In this document: piece by piece, positions 13,239 to 21,436 of the stretch | How the letters are laid out: each line of letters begins with the position of its first letter | Numbering within the stretch: the first letter of the stretch is position 1 | Translations under genes and position numbers: made by a program | Origin: Sedimenticola_A sp040506895 | Lineage (GTDB): Bacteria > Pseudomonadota > Gammaproteobacteria > Chromatiales > Chromatiaceae | Direction of reading: 5' to 3' | Assembly (NCBI GenBank): GCA_040506895.1 | Contig: JBEVVY010000001.1 | Location: 2,279,116-2,343,115 of the forward strand | Length of the DNA stretch: 64,000 nucleotides | Notes under the pieces: model-generated | Told to the model about the DNA's origin: nothing | Seen by the model: only the letters and a program-made list of their open reading frames with translations | Database searches by the model: none

Positions 13239-14299
13239 ATGGATTTGGAATCCATTGGCCTGATGGCTTCATTACGCTCGTAGAATGAAAGGCCTGGTAA
13301 AAAATTTCGTAGCCTAACAGCGGTTCACGCTGTAGTTGATTCTCTACCACGGCTACGAGCTACTTTTGCAAAGAGGCAAAAGTAGCCAAAAACTCTTCTC
13401 CCCGGTGTCCCGCCCGCTATCGCGGGTTCACTGTGCTTCTCACCTTCGCTGGGGGTTGTCAGACGCGACGTCCCTGTCGCGACTGACAACGGCCGGCCTC
13501 CCTGCCGGCCCCCTTCGGGCCTTGTCCAGCGAAGCCTGCGATGCTCGTCGGGACAAAGGGGCCCCAATCCCACTAGTTAACCACCTCGCAAAGCTGGGAA
13601 ATGTAGGGTGTTGTTGAGCGTAGCGAAACACACCAATTGAGCTATCCGTCGCATTTCCAGGTCATTGGAGTTGCGACAGTTTCCCTTGATGCAGCCGAGC
13701 ATCGCAGGAATTTCAGGAAAGGCCCGAAGGGGCGCCGCAAGGATGCGGCGCATTCACAGTCAGCACAGGGAAGTGCTGTCTGTGAATCCCCTGAAATTCT
13801 GAGAAGCGCAGGGGACCCGAACGTTAGTGAGGGCAAATCTTGGGAGAAGGCGCTTTTGGGTACTTTTCGCGCCAACGAAAAGTACCTCGTGACCGTGTCG
13901 TGGAAACAACGACGGAGNNNNNNNNNNNNNNNNNNNNNNNNNNNNNNNNNNNNNNNNNNNNNNNNNNNNNNNNNNNNNNNNNNNNNNNNNNNNNNNNNNN
14001 NNNNNNNNNNNNNNNNNNNNNNNNNNNNNNNNNNNNNNNNNNNNNNNNNNNNNNNNNNNNNNNNNNNNNNNNNNNNNNNNNNNNNNNNNNNNNNNNNNNN
14101 NNNNNNNNNNNNNNNNNGTGAGGGCAAATCTTGGGAGAAGGCGCTTTTGGGTACTTTTCGCGCCAACGAAAAGTACCTCGTGACCGTGTCGTGGAAACAA
14201 CGACGGAGAAAACACCTTTTTAGGTCACGAAATTGATTACCAGGCCTTCCATCCTATGGATACAGATATGTCCATCAGGCCAATGGATTCCAAATCCAT
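13239..14299. repeat. Inverted pair of related non-coding repeats (about 0.77 kb after gap correction)
   Basis: Two diverged copies of one sequence lie head to head. Their outer ends are a perfect 28-bp inverted repeat (13239-13266 and 14272-14299), followed in each copy by AAGGCCTGGTAA (13289-13300; inverted at 14237-14248). Inside each arm is a hairpin of the type TACTTTT...AAAAGTA (near 13362-13388 and in the 91-bp segment beside the gap), then CCAAAA, CTCCC and, further in, CCTGCGATGCTCG. I see no credible gene; the open frames shift at the repeat boundaries and have no homology I recognise. The assembly breaks inside the right arm, which suggests further copies elsewhere in the genome. 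Confidence 0.8.
13918..14117. other. Assembly gap (200 N)
   Basis: Exactly 200 N, flanked by exact 91-bp copies (13827-13917 and 14118-14208). The true sequence is probably continuous, with the two copies merged into one. Confidence 0.96.
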
Positions 14300-14308
14300 C
14301 ATCCAATA

Positions 14309-14329
14309 AAAAATGCGCCAACAAGGCGC
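14309..14329 (-). terminator. Rho-independent terminator after erpA
   Basis: On the minus strand a GGCGCC-type stem (14315-14319 with 14325-14329) is followed by six T and ATT. It lies 28 bp beyond the erpA stop codon and just outside the repeat pair. Confidence 0.75.
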
Positions 14330-14356
14330 CTTTTCGAGTCCAAAAGGTAAACCCAA

Positions 14357-14710
14357 TCAGACAGAGAACGAAGATCCACAACCACAAGTAGTCGTCGCAT
14401 TCGGGTTACGGATAACGAACTGCGCACCCTGCAGACCCTCGACATAGTCCACCTCGGCACCCATCAGGTACTGCAGGCTCATGGGATCGATCAGCAGGGT
14501 GACACCATCCTTCTCGATGCGCTCATCGCCCTCTTTCTCACTCTCATCAAAGGTGAAGCCATACTGGAAGCCGGAACAGCCGCCGCCCTGAATATAGACA
14601 CGCAGCATCAATCCGGGGTTGCCCTCCTCCTCGATCAGCGCAGCCACCTTGGCTGCCGCAGCCGCGGTGAACTCCAGGGGGCTTTCGGTTTCAGCTTCTA
14701 CAACACTCAT
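14357..14710 (-). CDS. erpA: Iron-sulfur cluster insertion protein ErpA
   Basis: A 117-aa A-type carrier that passes iron-sulfur clusters to apoproteins. The three cluster-ligand cysteines are in the GGGCSGFQYGF block and the C-terminal CGCGSSFSV. This ending and the length match ErpA and not IscA or SufA. The gene is followed by its own terminator and preceded by a 113-bp gap from the bactofilin gene, so it may have its own promoter. A second A-type carrier is encoded at 19487-19858. Confidence 0.94.
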   Translation of the reverse strand: MSVVEAETESPLEFTAAAAAKVAALIEEEGNPGLMLRVYIQGGGCSGFQYGFTFDESEKEGDERIEKDGVTLLIDPMSLQYLMGAEVDYVEGLQGAQFVIRNPNATTTCGCGSSFSV

Positions 14711-14823
14711 CGCACACCATCCTAAAATCAGAAAAATACCGCCGCTAATGGGCGGGAATGGGCTCCATTATGCTTTTCTGAGCACTTTAGTCAACTATTC
14801 CGCCCGACCACAGGGAAGTAAAA

Positions 14824-15288
14824 TCAGTCGGCCGCCTTATCCGCTCCGGAAACCACCCGCTCGAGCACCTCGGCCTGGGAAAGCAGTCCTGAGTCCTCTT
14901 CCCCCTCGTAGGAAAGCCTGCGTGGCTCCACCTCCTCCGTGTGCACCAGCTGACCGTTCACCTCGGCGCCCATGGCCATCTCCAGCAGCTTGTAGTAAAC
15001 GGTACCGGTAACCTTTGCATTGGGGGCCAGTTCCACCCGCTCGCTGGCGAAGACATCGCCGACGACCTTGCCGTTGAGGATGATGTTGGGCACCCTCACG
15101 TCCCCCTCGATCACCCCTTTTTCGCTCAGGGTCAGGGCGGAACGGCTATCAGGCTCGGCAATCACGTTACCGCTAATCGCGCCATCAACATGGAGACCGC
15201 CGTTGAAGGTCACATCACCTGCCAGGCTGGTCCCTGTTCCAATCACCGTGGAAATCTTGGGGGCTTTGAATTTCTTGAATCTCGACAT
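14824..15288 (-). CDS. Bactofilin (polymer-forming cytoskeletal protein)
   Basis: A 154-aa protein of the bactofilin family (PF04519). Residues 15-115 contain the right-handed beta-helix repeats (TVIGTGTSLAGDVTFNGG, LHVDGAISGNV, KGVIEGDVRVPNIILNG). A basic N-terminus (MSRFKKFKAPK) could help membrane association. Such proteins form nucleotide-independent filaments that localise cell-wall and envelope enzymes. The start follows the stop of the DUF6776 gene by 10 bp, so both are probably cotranscribed; this pairing suggests a shared envelope role, which is inference. Confidence 0.92.
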   Translation of the reverse strand: MSRFKKFKAPKISTVIGTGTSLAGDVTFNGGLHVDGAISGNVIAEPDSRSALTLSEKGVIEGDVRVPNIILNGKVVGDVFASERVELAPNAKVTGTVYYKLLEMAMGAEVNGQLVHTEEVEPRRLSYEGEEDSGLLSQAEVLERVVSGADKAAD

Positions 15289-15298
15289 CTGTCACCTC

Positions 15299-16015
15299 TC
15301 ATCCGGCCACAAGCCAGACAAACTGTTTTTTAACCGGCGATAATTTCTTGGTGGTGGGTTTAATCTCAACGATCACGTTCCGGGGCTCAAACCCGTCCGG
15401 CAACGTAATCTCCCCCGCCACATCCTGGAAATGCTTGAAGCGCATTTTAAGCTTTTCCTGCTTATCATCTGTGATCTCATTCAAAGAGAGCTGCCTCGAC
15501 TCCCCGCTCTCCACACCTTCCAGTCCGAGATGTATCCATCCCTTGGCCGTACCCGCACTTTTCAGTGCCTGGCTGACGGTGAAGCGGTATCTGAATTTCC
15601 TGTCAGAACCGGCACGCTTCAAAGCGAAGCCCTGGATATAGAGGCCCTCCTTCTTCACGCCACTGGAGACGATACCCCTCAGGAACGTCAGCTCCTGCTC
15701 CTGCTTCATCCGCTCATCCTGGAGTTGCTTCAGCTCCTCCCGCACAAGCTTGGTCGCCTCACGGTCGATCTGACTGGAACGCTCCAGTGCGGCCACCTTC
15801 TCCCTGAGCCTGGACTTCTCCGCCTCAAGGTCCTCAATATATTTCGCCTGCGAGCTGTTCTCTTCAAGCAGTGCCAGTTCACTGCCACCGGCCTGGCTGC
15901 GGCCATGATCATAGCTGAACCAGACGGCTGCCCCCAGCAACAGCAGTGCCAGCGGCACGATCACAACAAGGTTGCGATAACTGCTCGCCTGAACGATTCG
16001 GGGTGTCGCTACCAT
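15299..16015 (-). CDS. DUF6776 family inner-membrane coiled-coil protein
   Basis: A 238-aa protein with one transmembrane segment at about residues 15-33. A charged coiled coil follows (about 45-115, rich in Glu, Lys and Leu), then a C-terminal beta-rich domain ending in KKQFVWLVAG. The pattern matches the DUF6776 family, whose function is unknown. It lies between argC (17 bp upstream) and the bactofilin gene (10 bp downstream), so a short operon is likely. A role in anchoring or regulating the bactofilin scaffold is plausible but unproven. Confidence 0.8.
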   Translation of the reverse strand: MVATPRIVQASSYRNLVVIVPLALLLLGAAVWFSYDHGRSQAGGSELALLEENSSQAKYIEDLEAEKSRLREKVAALERSSQIDREATKLVREELKQLQDERMKQEQELTFLRGIVSSGVKKEGLYIQGFALKRAGSDRKFRYRFTVSQALKSAGTAKGWIHLGLEGVESGESRQLSLNEITDDKQEKLKMRFKHFQDVAGEITLPDGFEPRNVIVEIKPTTKKLSPVKKQFVWLVAG

Positions 16016-16032
16016 TCAGTAACCCTCGCTCG

Positions 16033-17061
16033 TCAGGGAAGCAGGGCTACCGCGCCCAGGCCAGCCGATTCGTCCAGGCCAAGCATCAGGTTCATATTCT
16101 GTACCGCCTGTCCGGCAGCGCCCTTTACCAGGTTGTCGATAACGGAGAGCACCACGATCGTATCTCCTTCCTGGGGCTGGTGCACTGCAATACGGCAGTG
16201 ATTCACACCCCTTACACTGCGTGTCTCGGGGTGCGAACCGGCGGGCAGCACATCCACGAAGGGCTCATTTGCGTAGCGTTCCTCGAACAGCTGCTGCAGA
16301 TCCGCCTCGGCAATGGCCTGGGCGTAGAGGGTTGCATGGATACCCCTGATCATCGGCAACAGGTGGGGCACGAAAGTGAGCCCGACAGGCTCCGAGGCAA
16401 CCTCCGACAGATTCTGGCGGATCTCGGGCAGATGCCGGTGACCGGGCACACCATAGGCTTTGAAACTCTCCCCGACCTCACCCATCAGCATACCGACGTT
16501 GGCACCACGGCCCGCACCACTCACGCCTGATTTACAGTCCGCAACAAGTCCGTCCGTTTCAATCACGCCGGCCTCGAGCAGTGGCAGCAAGCCCAGGGTG
16601 GCAGCGGTCGGGTAACAGCCGGGATTGGCCACCAGGCGGGCCACCTTGACGGCATCCCGGTTGATTTCCGGAAGGCCGTAGACCGCTTCCGCGACCAATT
16701 CGGGGCAGGCATGCTGCATACCGTACCACTGCTCCCAGACACTGATCTCCTTGATCCGGAAATCCGCAGCCAGGTCGATGACCTTGACCCCGGCATCGAG
16801 AAGCTCGGGCACCATCCTCATCGCGGTGCCGTTGGGTGTGGCAAAAAACACCAGGTCGCAGGCGCCCAGGGTCTTTGCATCCGGCTCGGAAAAGGCGATA
16901 TCGATATGACCGCGCAGATTCGGATACATGTCGGAAACGGGCGTACCCGCCTCCGAGCGGGAGGTAATCACTGAGACCTCCACGCCAGGATGTCCTGCCA
17001 ACAGGCGCAGCAATTCCACACCGGTGTACCCGGTACCACCAACAATTCCGATTTTCATCAT
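16033..17061 (-). CDS. argC: N-acetyl-gamma-glutamyl-phosphate reductase
   Basis: A 342-aa NADPH-dependent enzyme that reduces N-acetylglutamyl phosphate to the semialdehyde, the third step of arginine synthesis. The nucleotide-binding motif GIVGGTGYTG begins at residue 4, and the catalytic cysteine lies in NPGCYPT. Two consecutive ATG codons open the frame, and either could serve. The DUF6776 gene follows after 17 bp. Other arg genes are not in the window. A candidate small RNA lies upstream on the same strand with its own terminator, so argC transcription should begin downstream of about 17270. Confidence 0.96.
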   Translation of the reverse strand: MMKIGIVGGTGYTGVELLRLLAGHPGVEVSVITSRSEAGTPVSDMYPNLRGHIDIAFSEPDAKTLGACDLVFFATPNGTAMRMVPELLDAGVKVIDLAADFRIKEISVWEQWYGMQHACPELVAEAVYGLPEINRDAVKVARLVANPGCYPTAATLGLLPLLEAGVIETDGLVADCKSGVSGAGRGANVGMLMGEVGESFKAYGVPGHRHLPEIRQNLSEVASEPVGLTFVPHLLPMIRGIHATLYAQAIAEADLQQLFEERYANEPFVDVLPAGSHPETRSVRGVNHCRIAVHQPQEGDTIVVLSVIDNLVKGAAGQAVQNMNLMLGLDESAGLGAVALLP

Positions 17062-17271
17062 TTGACGAACCTACGCTTACTAAGGAGCCGTACGGGCTCC
17101 GGACTACAAACTCCACCGGCCAGTGGCATCAACACGGCATCCCACCCGGCACTGAACCTGACATCATATGCTGCATGAGAAAAAATCTGAAGATCGGTGG
17201 ATAAAAAAAGAGGCTATCTGAATCGCCTTTCAGAGCGGCAGGGCACCCACTTCGGCCCCGCTCACAGGCAA

Positions 17272-17366
17272 TAAAAAAGCGGTCCAAAGACCGCTCAAGG
17301 TACAGTGACGTTTTTCTTAATACCTTTTTCCCCGCTTCTAAGAGCTGGCGCCACATTCCTGATTTG
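17272..17366 (-). ncRNA. Candidate small RNA upstream of argC
   Basis: A strong promoter (17373-17401) and a clean intrinsic terminator (stem 17279-17284 with 17289-17294, then TTTTTTATT) face the same way on the minus strand and define a transcript of about 95 nt. No credible short gene lies inside it: the only open frame has no properly spaced ribosome binding site and runs through the terminator. I do not recognise a known RNA family. Confidence 0.5.
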
Positions 17367-17372
17367 CAAACG

Positions 17373-17401
17373 AATATATCCAGACTGCCGATTGACGTCA
17401 A
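17373..17401 (-). promoter_or_regulatory. Sigma-70 promoter of the candidate small RNA
   Basis: Minus-strand -35 TTGACG (17396-17401) and -10 TATATT (17373-17378) are separated by 17 bp. No gene on this strand starts downstream before the terminator at 17279-17294. Confidence 0.6.
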
Positions 17402-17532
17402 CTCCAATCAGGCTGCCGGCAACCTATGCAGGGCGCACATTGTATGGAAAAACGGCCCTCATACGGCGTGGTATACTGAACCAACTCCGTCATACCGACT
17501 CAAACACCGGGAAGAAGAAACGGAAACTGCAT

Positions 17533-18231
17533 ATGGAAACCATCGAACTTATTTCACTGACACTGGGTGTTGCCTGGGCCTCAGGCATCAATCTCTATGC
17601 CGCCGTGCTTGTCCTCGGTTACCTCGGCATGACGGGACACATGGATCTGCCGCCGGACCTGGAACTGCTCACCAACCCACTGGTGCTGGGTGCGGCAGGT
17701 TTCATGTACATGGTTGAGTTTTTCGCCGACAAGACGCCCGGCGTCGATACCGGCTGGGATATCCTTCACACCTTCATCCGCATTCCTGCCGGCGCCATCC
17801 TGGCTGCCGGCATGGCAGATGGCCTGGGCGTCAGCGAGGCGGCCGAGTTTGCCGCCCTGCTGGTCGGCGGAGGTGTGGCTGCGACCACCCATGCCACCAA
17901 GGCGGGAACCCGCGCACTCATCAACACGTCACCCGAGCCGGTCACCAACTGGACCGCCTCCATCGCCGAGGATATCGCCGTAATCGGCGGGCTCTGGGCA
18001 TCCCTCAACTACCCCATTCCCTTCGTCATCGGCCTGGTCCTGTTTTTCGCCCTGGTGATCTGGCTGCTGCCGAAGATATGGCGTGCGCTGAAGCGCATCG
18101 CACGGGCCATCGGCGAGTTTTTCAGCGGCCCGAAGCGTGAAGAGAACAGCCCTCCCCCTTCATCATCGGAGAGGCGGGAAGAGATCCTCCAGGCCCTCTA
18201 TCACGACGCCAGCGAAAAACCGAAACAGTAG
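17533..18231 (+). CDS. DUF4126 domain membrane protein
   Basis: A 232-aa integral membrane protein. The start METIELISLTLGVAWASG is chosen because the DUF4126 homology begins there and the upstream in-frame sequence is not protein-like. About five hydrophobic segments cover residues 5-185, with glycine-rich stretches (LLVGGGVAATTHATKAGTR) typical of the family. The last 45 residues are polar and probably cytoplasmic. Function is unknown. It is 12 bp upstream of hemJ and likely cotranscribed with it. Confidence 0.82.
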   Translation: METIELISLTLGVAWASGINLYAAVLVLGYLGMTGHMDLPPDLELLTNPLVLGAAGFMYMVEFFADKTPGVDTGWDILHTFIRIPAGAILAAGMADGLGVSEAAEFAALLVGGGVAATTHATKAGTRALINTSPEPVTNWTASIAEDIAVIGGLWASLNYPIPFVIGLVLFFALVIWLLPKIWRALKRIARAIGEFFSGPKREENSPPPSSSERREEILQALYHDASEKPKQ

Positions 18232-18243
18232 GAAAGCAACAGC

Positions 18244-18666
18244 ATGCTCTGGGTAAAGGCCTTCCATATCATCTTCCTGGTCTCCTGGTATGCCGGGCTC
18301 TTCTATCTGCCCAGGCTCTATGTCCACCACGCCATGTCGGAGGATCGGGCGACTCGCGAGCGGCTGGAGATTATGGAGCGCAAGCTCTTCTGGTTCATCA
18401 CCCCTTGGGCCGTGCTGACCATCGTCTTCGGCCTGTGGCTCGCCACCTTCTACCAGTGGGAGGCGATCCTCATGATGGGCTGGCTGCAGCTCAAGATAGT
18501 GCTGGTGATACCACTCATCGTTTTCCACGTCTGGTGCGGCAAGCTGATGATCCAGTTCCGGGGCGGCGACAATCCCCACAGCCACGTCTGGTTCCGCTGG
18601 TTCAACGAATTTCCGCTGCTGATACTGGTTGTCGTGGTGCTGCTGGTGGTCCTCAAGCCCTTCTGA
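18244..18666 (+). CDS. hemJ: Protoporphyrinogen IX oxidase HemJ
   Basis: A 140-aa four-helix membrane protein that oxidises protoporphyrinogen IX to protoporphyrin IX in haem synthesis. The conserved N-terminal histidine and aromatic residues (KAFHIIFLVSWYAGLFYLPRL) and the LYVHHAM segment are characteristic of HemJ (UPF0093). Length agrees with the family. It follows the DUF4126 gene by 12 bp and precedes a small hypothetical gene by 2 bp. Another haem gene, hemL, lies 3.4 kb away on the same strand. Confidence 0.93.
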   Translation: MLWVKAFHIIFLVSWYAGLFYLPRLYVHHAMSEDRATRERLEIMERKLFWFITPWAVLTIVFGLWLATFYQWEAILMMGWLQLKIVLVIPLIVFHVWCGKLMIQFRGGDNPHSHVWFRWFNEFPLLILVVVVLLVVLKPF

Positions 18667-18668
18667 CG

Positions 18669-18989
18669 ATGCCCCCTGTAGAGAAAAAACCACCCCGCTG
18701 GATCATCGGAGAAGATCCCTATCGGGATGACGACGAGATCGGCTACCTGCTCCATAACCGCCCGCCCCGCTTCGTCGCCGGCTGGAGCTTCGGCCCGCCT
18801 CCGGCCGACAGTGGCGATATTGTCTTCATGGATGACGACGCAGACGATGCCGTGCACCTCTTCGCACTCGACTGGCTGGATGACGAACCGGACGGCGAGG
18901 AGTTCAGGCGGCTGATGAATGGTGCAGTCGAAGCCCTCGACCGCTGGCTGGAGCGCAATTCAGAGCCACTGGAGGAGCATCGTCACTGA
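18669..18989 (+). CDS. Small acidic hypothetical protein
   Basis: A 106-aa protein starting two bases after the hemJ stop, so probably translated from the same message. It begins with a basic, proline-rich segment and is otherwise strongly acidic (DDDEIG, MDDDADDAVH, DEPDGEEF). It has no membrane segment or cysteine. I do not recognise a family. Its last 7 bp overlap the end of the convergent gene at 18983-19360. Confidence 0.65.
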   Translation: MPPVEKKPPRWIIGEDPYRDDDEIGYLLHNRPPRFVAGWSFGPPPADSGDIVFMDDDADDAVHLFALDWLDDEPDGEEFRRLMNGAVEALDRWLERNSEPLEEHRH

Positions 18990-19360
18990 AGTGACGTCTC
19001 CATCTGCGTGCTGGTGACAGGGTGTACCAGCACCTGGTGTACCGGAAACAGCGCCTTCAATCTGTCCACGTACTCCAACTCCGCCTTGTCCACCATCACC
19101 ACCACCTGCGCATCCGGGGCAAACTTCTGCAGACTGGCGAGAAACACGTCCAGGTTACTGACATTCACCCCGGCGTAGTTGTTTCCGTAGCCGTAGAAGA
19201 ACTCGGCCACCACGTAGTCGGGCTTCACCCGCTTCAACTCCCTGATTGCTCCACGTACCGAGGTGACCCGAACCTCGTGGATATCCCGGGCGGCATAGAG
19301 GCGGGAGAAATCGGGATGGGCGGGGGATTCGACAATGGAGATCAGGGTCTTTTCCGACAT
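18983..19360 (-). CDS. Hypothetical protein, receiver-like fold
   Basis: A 125-aa soluble protein starting at MSEKTLISIVE, preceded by GGAAC. The alternation of hydrophobic strands and helices, with PDYVVAEFF and AQVVVMVDK, resembles a response-regulator receiver or CheY-like fold. However, the phosphoacceptor aspartate position appears as Glu (VVAEFF), and no output domain follows. I would call it a pseudo-receiver by inference only. It lies downstream of the A-type carrier gene, separated by a terminator. Confidence 0.6.
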   Translation of the reverse strand: MSEKTLISIVESPAHPDFSRLYAARDIHEVRVTSVRGAIRELKRVKPDYVVAEFFYGYGNNYAGVNVSNLDVFLASLQKFAPDAQVVVMVDKAELEYVDRLKALFPVHQVLVHPVTSTQMETSLQ

Positions 19361-19404
19361 CGTTCCGTACCAGGCCTTCTTTGAACAGACGCTGTAAAGA
19401 GAAA

Positions 19405-19432
19405 GGCCCCGGGCCAATTCAGCCTCGGGGCC
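19405..19432 (-). terminator. Rho-independent terminator after the A-type carrier gene
   Basis: A 7-bp GC-only stem (19405-19411 with 19426-19432) closes a 14-base loop and is followed on the minus strand by TTTCTCTTT. It lies 54 bp beyond the stop of the gene at 19487-19858. Confidence 0.7.
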
Positions 19433-19486
19433 TTCAATTCCTCGCATCAGGGCCTGCCAGGCAGCACCCTTGACGCACGGATTGGT

Positions 19487-19858
19487 TTAGGAGCAGCCAC
19501 CGCCCTGGGCAGAGCCACAGGTGCCGCAACCACCGCCCATGGGCTGAAGGTTGTTGAAGACAAAGCTCGCACCACCGTCGCCACGGTCCACGAAGTCGAT
19601 CTCCACACCCTTGAGGTGCTGCATGGTGCCATCGTCGATGATCACCTTGAAACCGTCACAATCCAGAACACCATCGTTGTCGTTGATCTGGTCGGTGAAG
19701 GTCATACCGAAATTGATACCGCTGCAGCCTCCGGGGGTTGCATAGACTCGAACGCCTTCAATCGCCTCCTCAACCTGGCCGATCAGTTCGGCCATCTTGG
19801 TCTGAGCCGGGGCGGTCAGGCTGATGTCATCTGTGGACAGAGCTGTAGTTTCGCTCAT
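19487..19858 (-). CDS. A-type iron-sulfur carrier (IscA/HesB family) with extra C-terminal cysteines
   Basis: A 123-aa member of the HesB/IscA family. The start MSETTAL is preferred because GGAG lies nine bases upstream; an ATG five codons earlier is possible. The first ligand cysteine is in PGGCSGINFG, and the C-terminal pair is in GGGCGTCGS. The protein then continues to a Gly-rich tail with one more cysteine (GGGCS). Family members receive or donate iron-sulfur clusters. It is clearly distinct from ErpA at 14357-14710, and no isc or suf genes accompany it. Confidence 0.85.
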   Translation of the reverse strand: MSETTALSTDDISLTAPAQTKMAELIGQVEEAIEGVRVYATPGGCSGINFGMTFTDQINDNDGVLDCDGFKVIIDDGTMQHLKGVEIDFVDRGDGGASFVFNNLQPMGGGCGTCGSAQGGGCS

Positions 19859-19984
19859 GGGACGATACTCCATAAATTAATGTACAAATTTAGTCGGATA
19901 TTATACCAACAGCCGACCCACTCAACCATAGGTTTAGAGCGGAAAACCCAAAACCCGGGGCCGAATGATTATTAACTTATTGAA

Positions 19985-20455
19985 TTAAAACTGATTTTTA
20001 CTCTTGAGCGAGTAGATGTGCCGTTCTGCATCCAGCAGGTGCTGGCCCCAATGTGCACTATAACCGCTGCACCAGCCTGCCAGCGCCTGTGCCGGTTTCT
20101 CTTCGACCATCATCAGGCCATGTTTCAGTTCACAGTAGATATCGGTGAGGTCGTCGGCGAGGCTCCCGGTCATATGATGACCGTCATGTGCCACATCAAA
20201 CTCCATCCAGTAGGCATCCTTGCTGCCCAGCACCTCCCGCAGACGGGCAAAAATCTCGAATCTCGCGTCGAGATCGGGCCTCACTCCCTCATCACCCTCC
20301 TCGCTGGCGGTGGCGCAGGAGGAGATTGCCATATGCAGTTTAGGCAGCAGGGATGCCACCCGGTGCAGCCACTCCAGGTCCTGACCCTCTGCCTGCTCGA
20401 TCAATTCACAGTATTCCTGGGCAATTTCCGCCATTTCATTGAAATGAGGACTCAT
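19985..20455 (-). CDS. DUF5063 domain protein
   Basis: A 156-aa soluble, mostly helical protein rich in acidic residues. The pattern SPHFNEMAEIAQEYCELIE at the start and the YCELKHGLMM and WGQHLLDAERHIYSL segments near the end match DUF5063, a family of unknown function. It is divergent from thiD across a 189-bp spacer. No partner gene suggests a role. Confidence 0.78.
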   Translation of the reverse strand: MSPHFNEMAEIAQEYCELIEQAEGQDLEWLHRVASLLPKLHMAISSCATASEEGDEGVRPDLDARFEIFARLREVLGSKDAYWMEFDVAHDGHHMTGSLADDLTDIYCELKHGLMMVEEKPAQALAGWCSGYSAHWGQHLLDAERHIYSLKSKNQF

Positions 20456-20517
20456 AAGACACCCGCTTTAGATTCCAAACCAACCAAATACATATAAAGC
20501 CAATTGTAGACTAAAAT

Positions 20518-20546
20518 TTGACAAAAAAAGGAAGTAAAGTGCTTAT
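20518..20546 (+). promoter_or_regulatory. Possible promoter of thiD-thiE-hemL
   Basis: A consensus -35 TTGACA (20518-20523) is followed after 17 bp by GCTTAT, a poor -10. It would give a leader of roughly 90 nt before thiD. No TPP riboswitch is recognisable in 20456-20644. Confidence 0.35.
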
Positions 20547-20644
20547 TTCACTGGTTTTTTCCTCATTCTCCCAGCGACAGAAAATCACTCCGCCGGTAAT
20601 TAGGATAGAATGAGCCGCCCCTGAATTTAGAGACCGGCTCATTT

Positions 20645-21436
20645 ATGCAGAACACCGAGCTTCCGATCGTACTCACCATTGCCGGTCACGACCCCAGTGG
20701 TGGCGCGGGTATACAGGCCGATATCGAAACCATCACCGCGCTGGGCGGCATGCCTGCCTCGGCCATCACCTGCCTAACGGTCCAGGACACTGTGGATGTA
20801 AAGCGACTCTCCATGACAGCGCCCTCCCTGGTGGTCGAACAGGCGGAGTGTGTACTTACTGACTACTCCGTAAAAGCGATAAAGATCGGCCTGCTCGGGG
20901 ACCCCGAGATCGCCAGGCAGGTTGCCCGGCTCCTGGCAAGACACCCGGATATCCCCGTGGTACTGGATCCCGTGCTGGCCGCCGGCGGCGGTGAGGAGAT
21001 GTCCAGGGAGGGGCTGATAGGAGCGATGCGGGAGGCTCTCTTTCCCGCCATCACCCTGGCAACCCCGAACTCCGACGAGGCACGCCGACTCACCGGTGAG
21101 GAGGCGCTGGATGCCTGCGCCGGAGAATTGCTGGCACAGGGTATAGGAGCGGTTCTTATCACCGGCACCCACGAGGAGAGCGAAGAGGTGATCAACCAGC
21201 TTTACCGCCCCGCGCTGGGCCCACTGGCCCTGAGCTGGCCACGACTGGAGGGAAGCTACCATGGCTCAGGCTGCACCCTGGCATCCGCCATCGCCACCAA
21301 CCTGGCCCTTGGCTGCCCCCTCGAAGAGGCGGTGGAAAAGGGCCAACACTACACCTGGAACACCCTTTACCACGCCAGGCACCCCGGCAGGGGCCAGTCG
21401 ATTCCCAACCGCCACCATCTCCGGAAAGCGCATTGA
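20645..21436 (+). CDS. thiD: Hydroxymethylpyrimidine/phosphomethylpyrimidine kinase
   Basis: A 263-aa ribokinase-fold enzyme that phosphorylates HMP and then HMP-P to HMP-PP, the pyrimidine half of thiamine. The N-terminal substrate motif AGHDPSGGAGIQAD (residues 13-26) and the catalytic GSGCTLASAIA loop near the C-terminus are present. It is the first gene of a tight group with thiE (overlap of 4 bp) and hemL. thiC, which makes the HMP-P substrate, is at 45544-47433. Confidence 0.95.
   Translation: MQNTELPIVLTIAGHDPSGGAGIQADIETITALGGMPASAITCLTVQDTVDVKRLSMTAPSLVVEQAECVLTDYSVKAIKIGLLGDPEIARQVARLLARHPDIPVVLDPVLAAGGGEEMSREGLIGAMREALFPAITLATPNSDEARRLTGEEALDACAGELLAQGIGAVLITGTHEESEEVINQLYRPALGPLALSWPRLEGSYHGSGCTLASAIATNLALGCPLEEAVEKGQHYTWNTLYHARHPGRGQSIPNRHHLRKAH

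Noticed and set aside
13637..14236. Protein-coding gene across the second gap
   Set aside because: The frame runs through 200 N and repeat sequence, and the same sequence occurs in the opposite arm with the frame not kept.
17129..17407. 92-codon gene upstream of argC
   Set aside because: It runs through an intrinsic terminator and lacks a properly spaced ribosome site; the interval is better explained by a small RNA.
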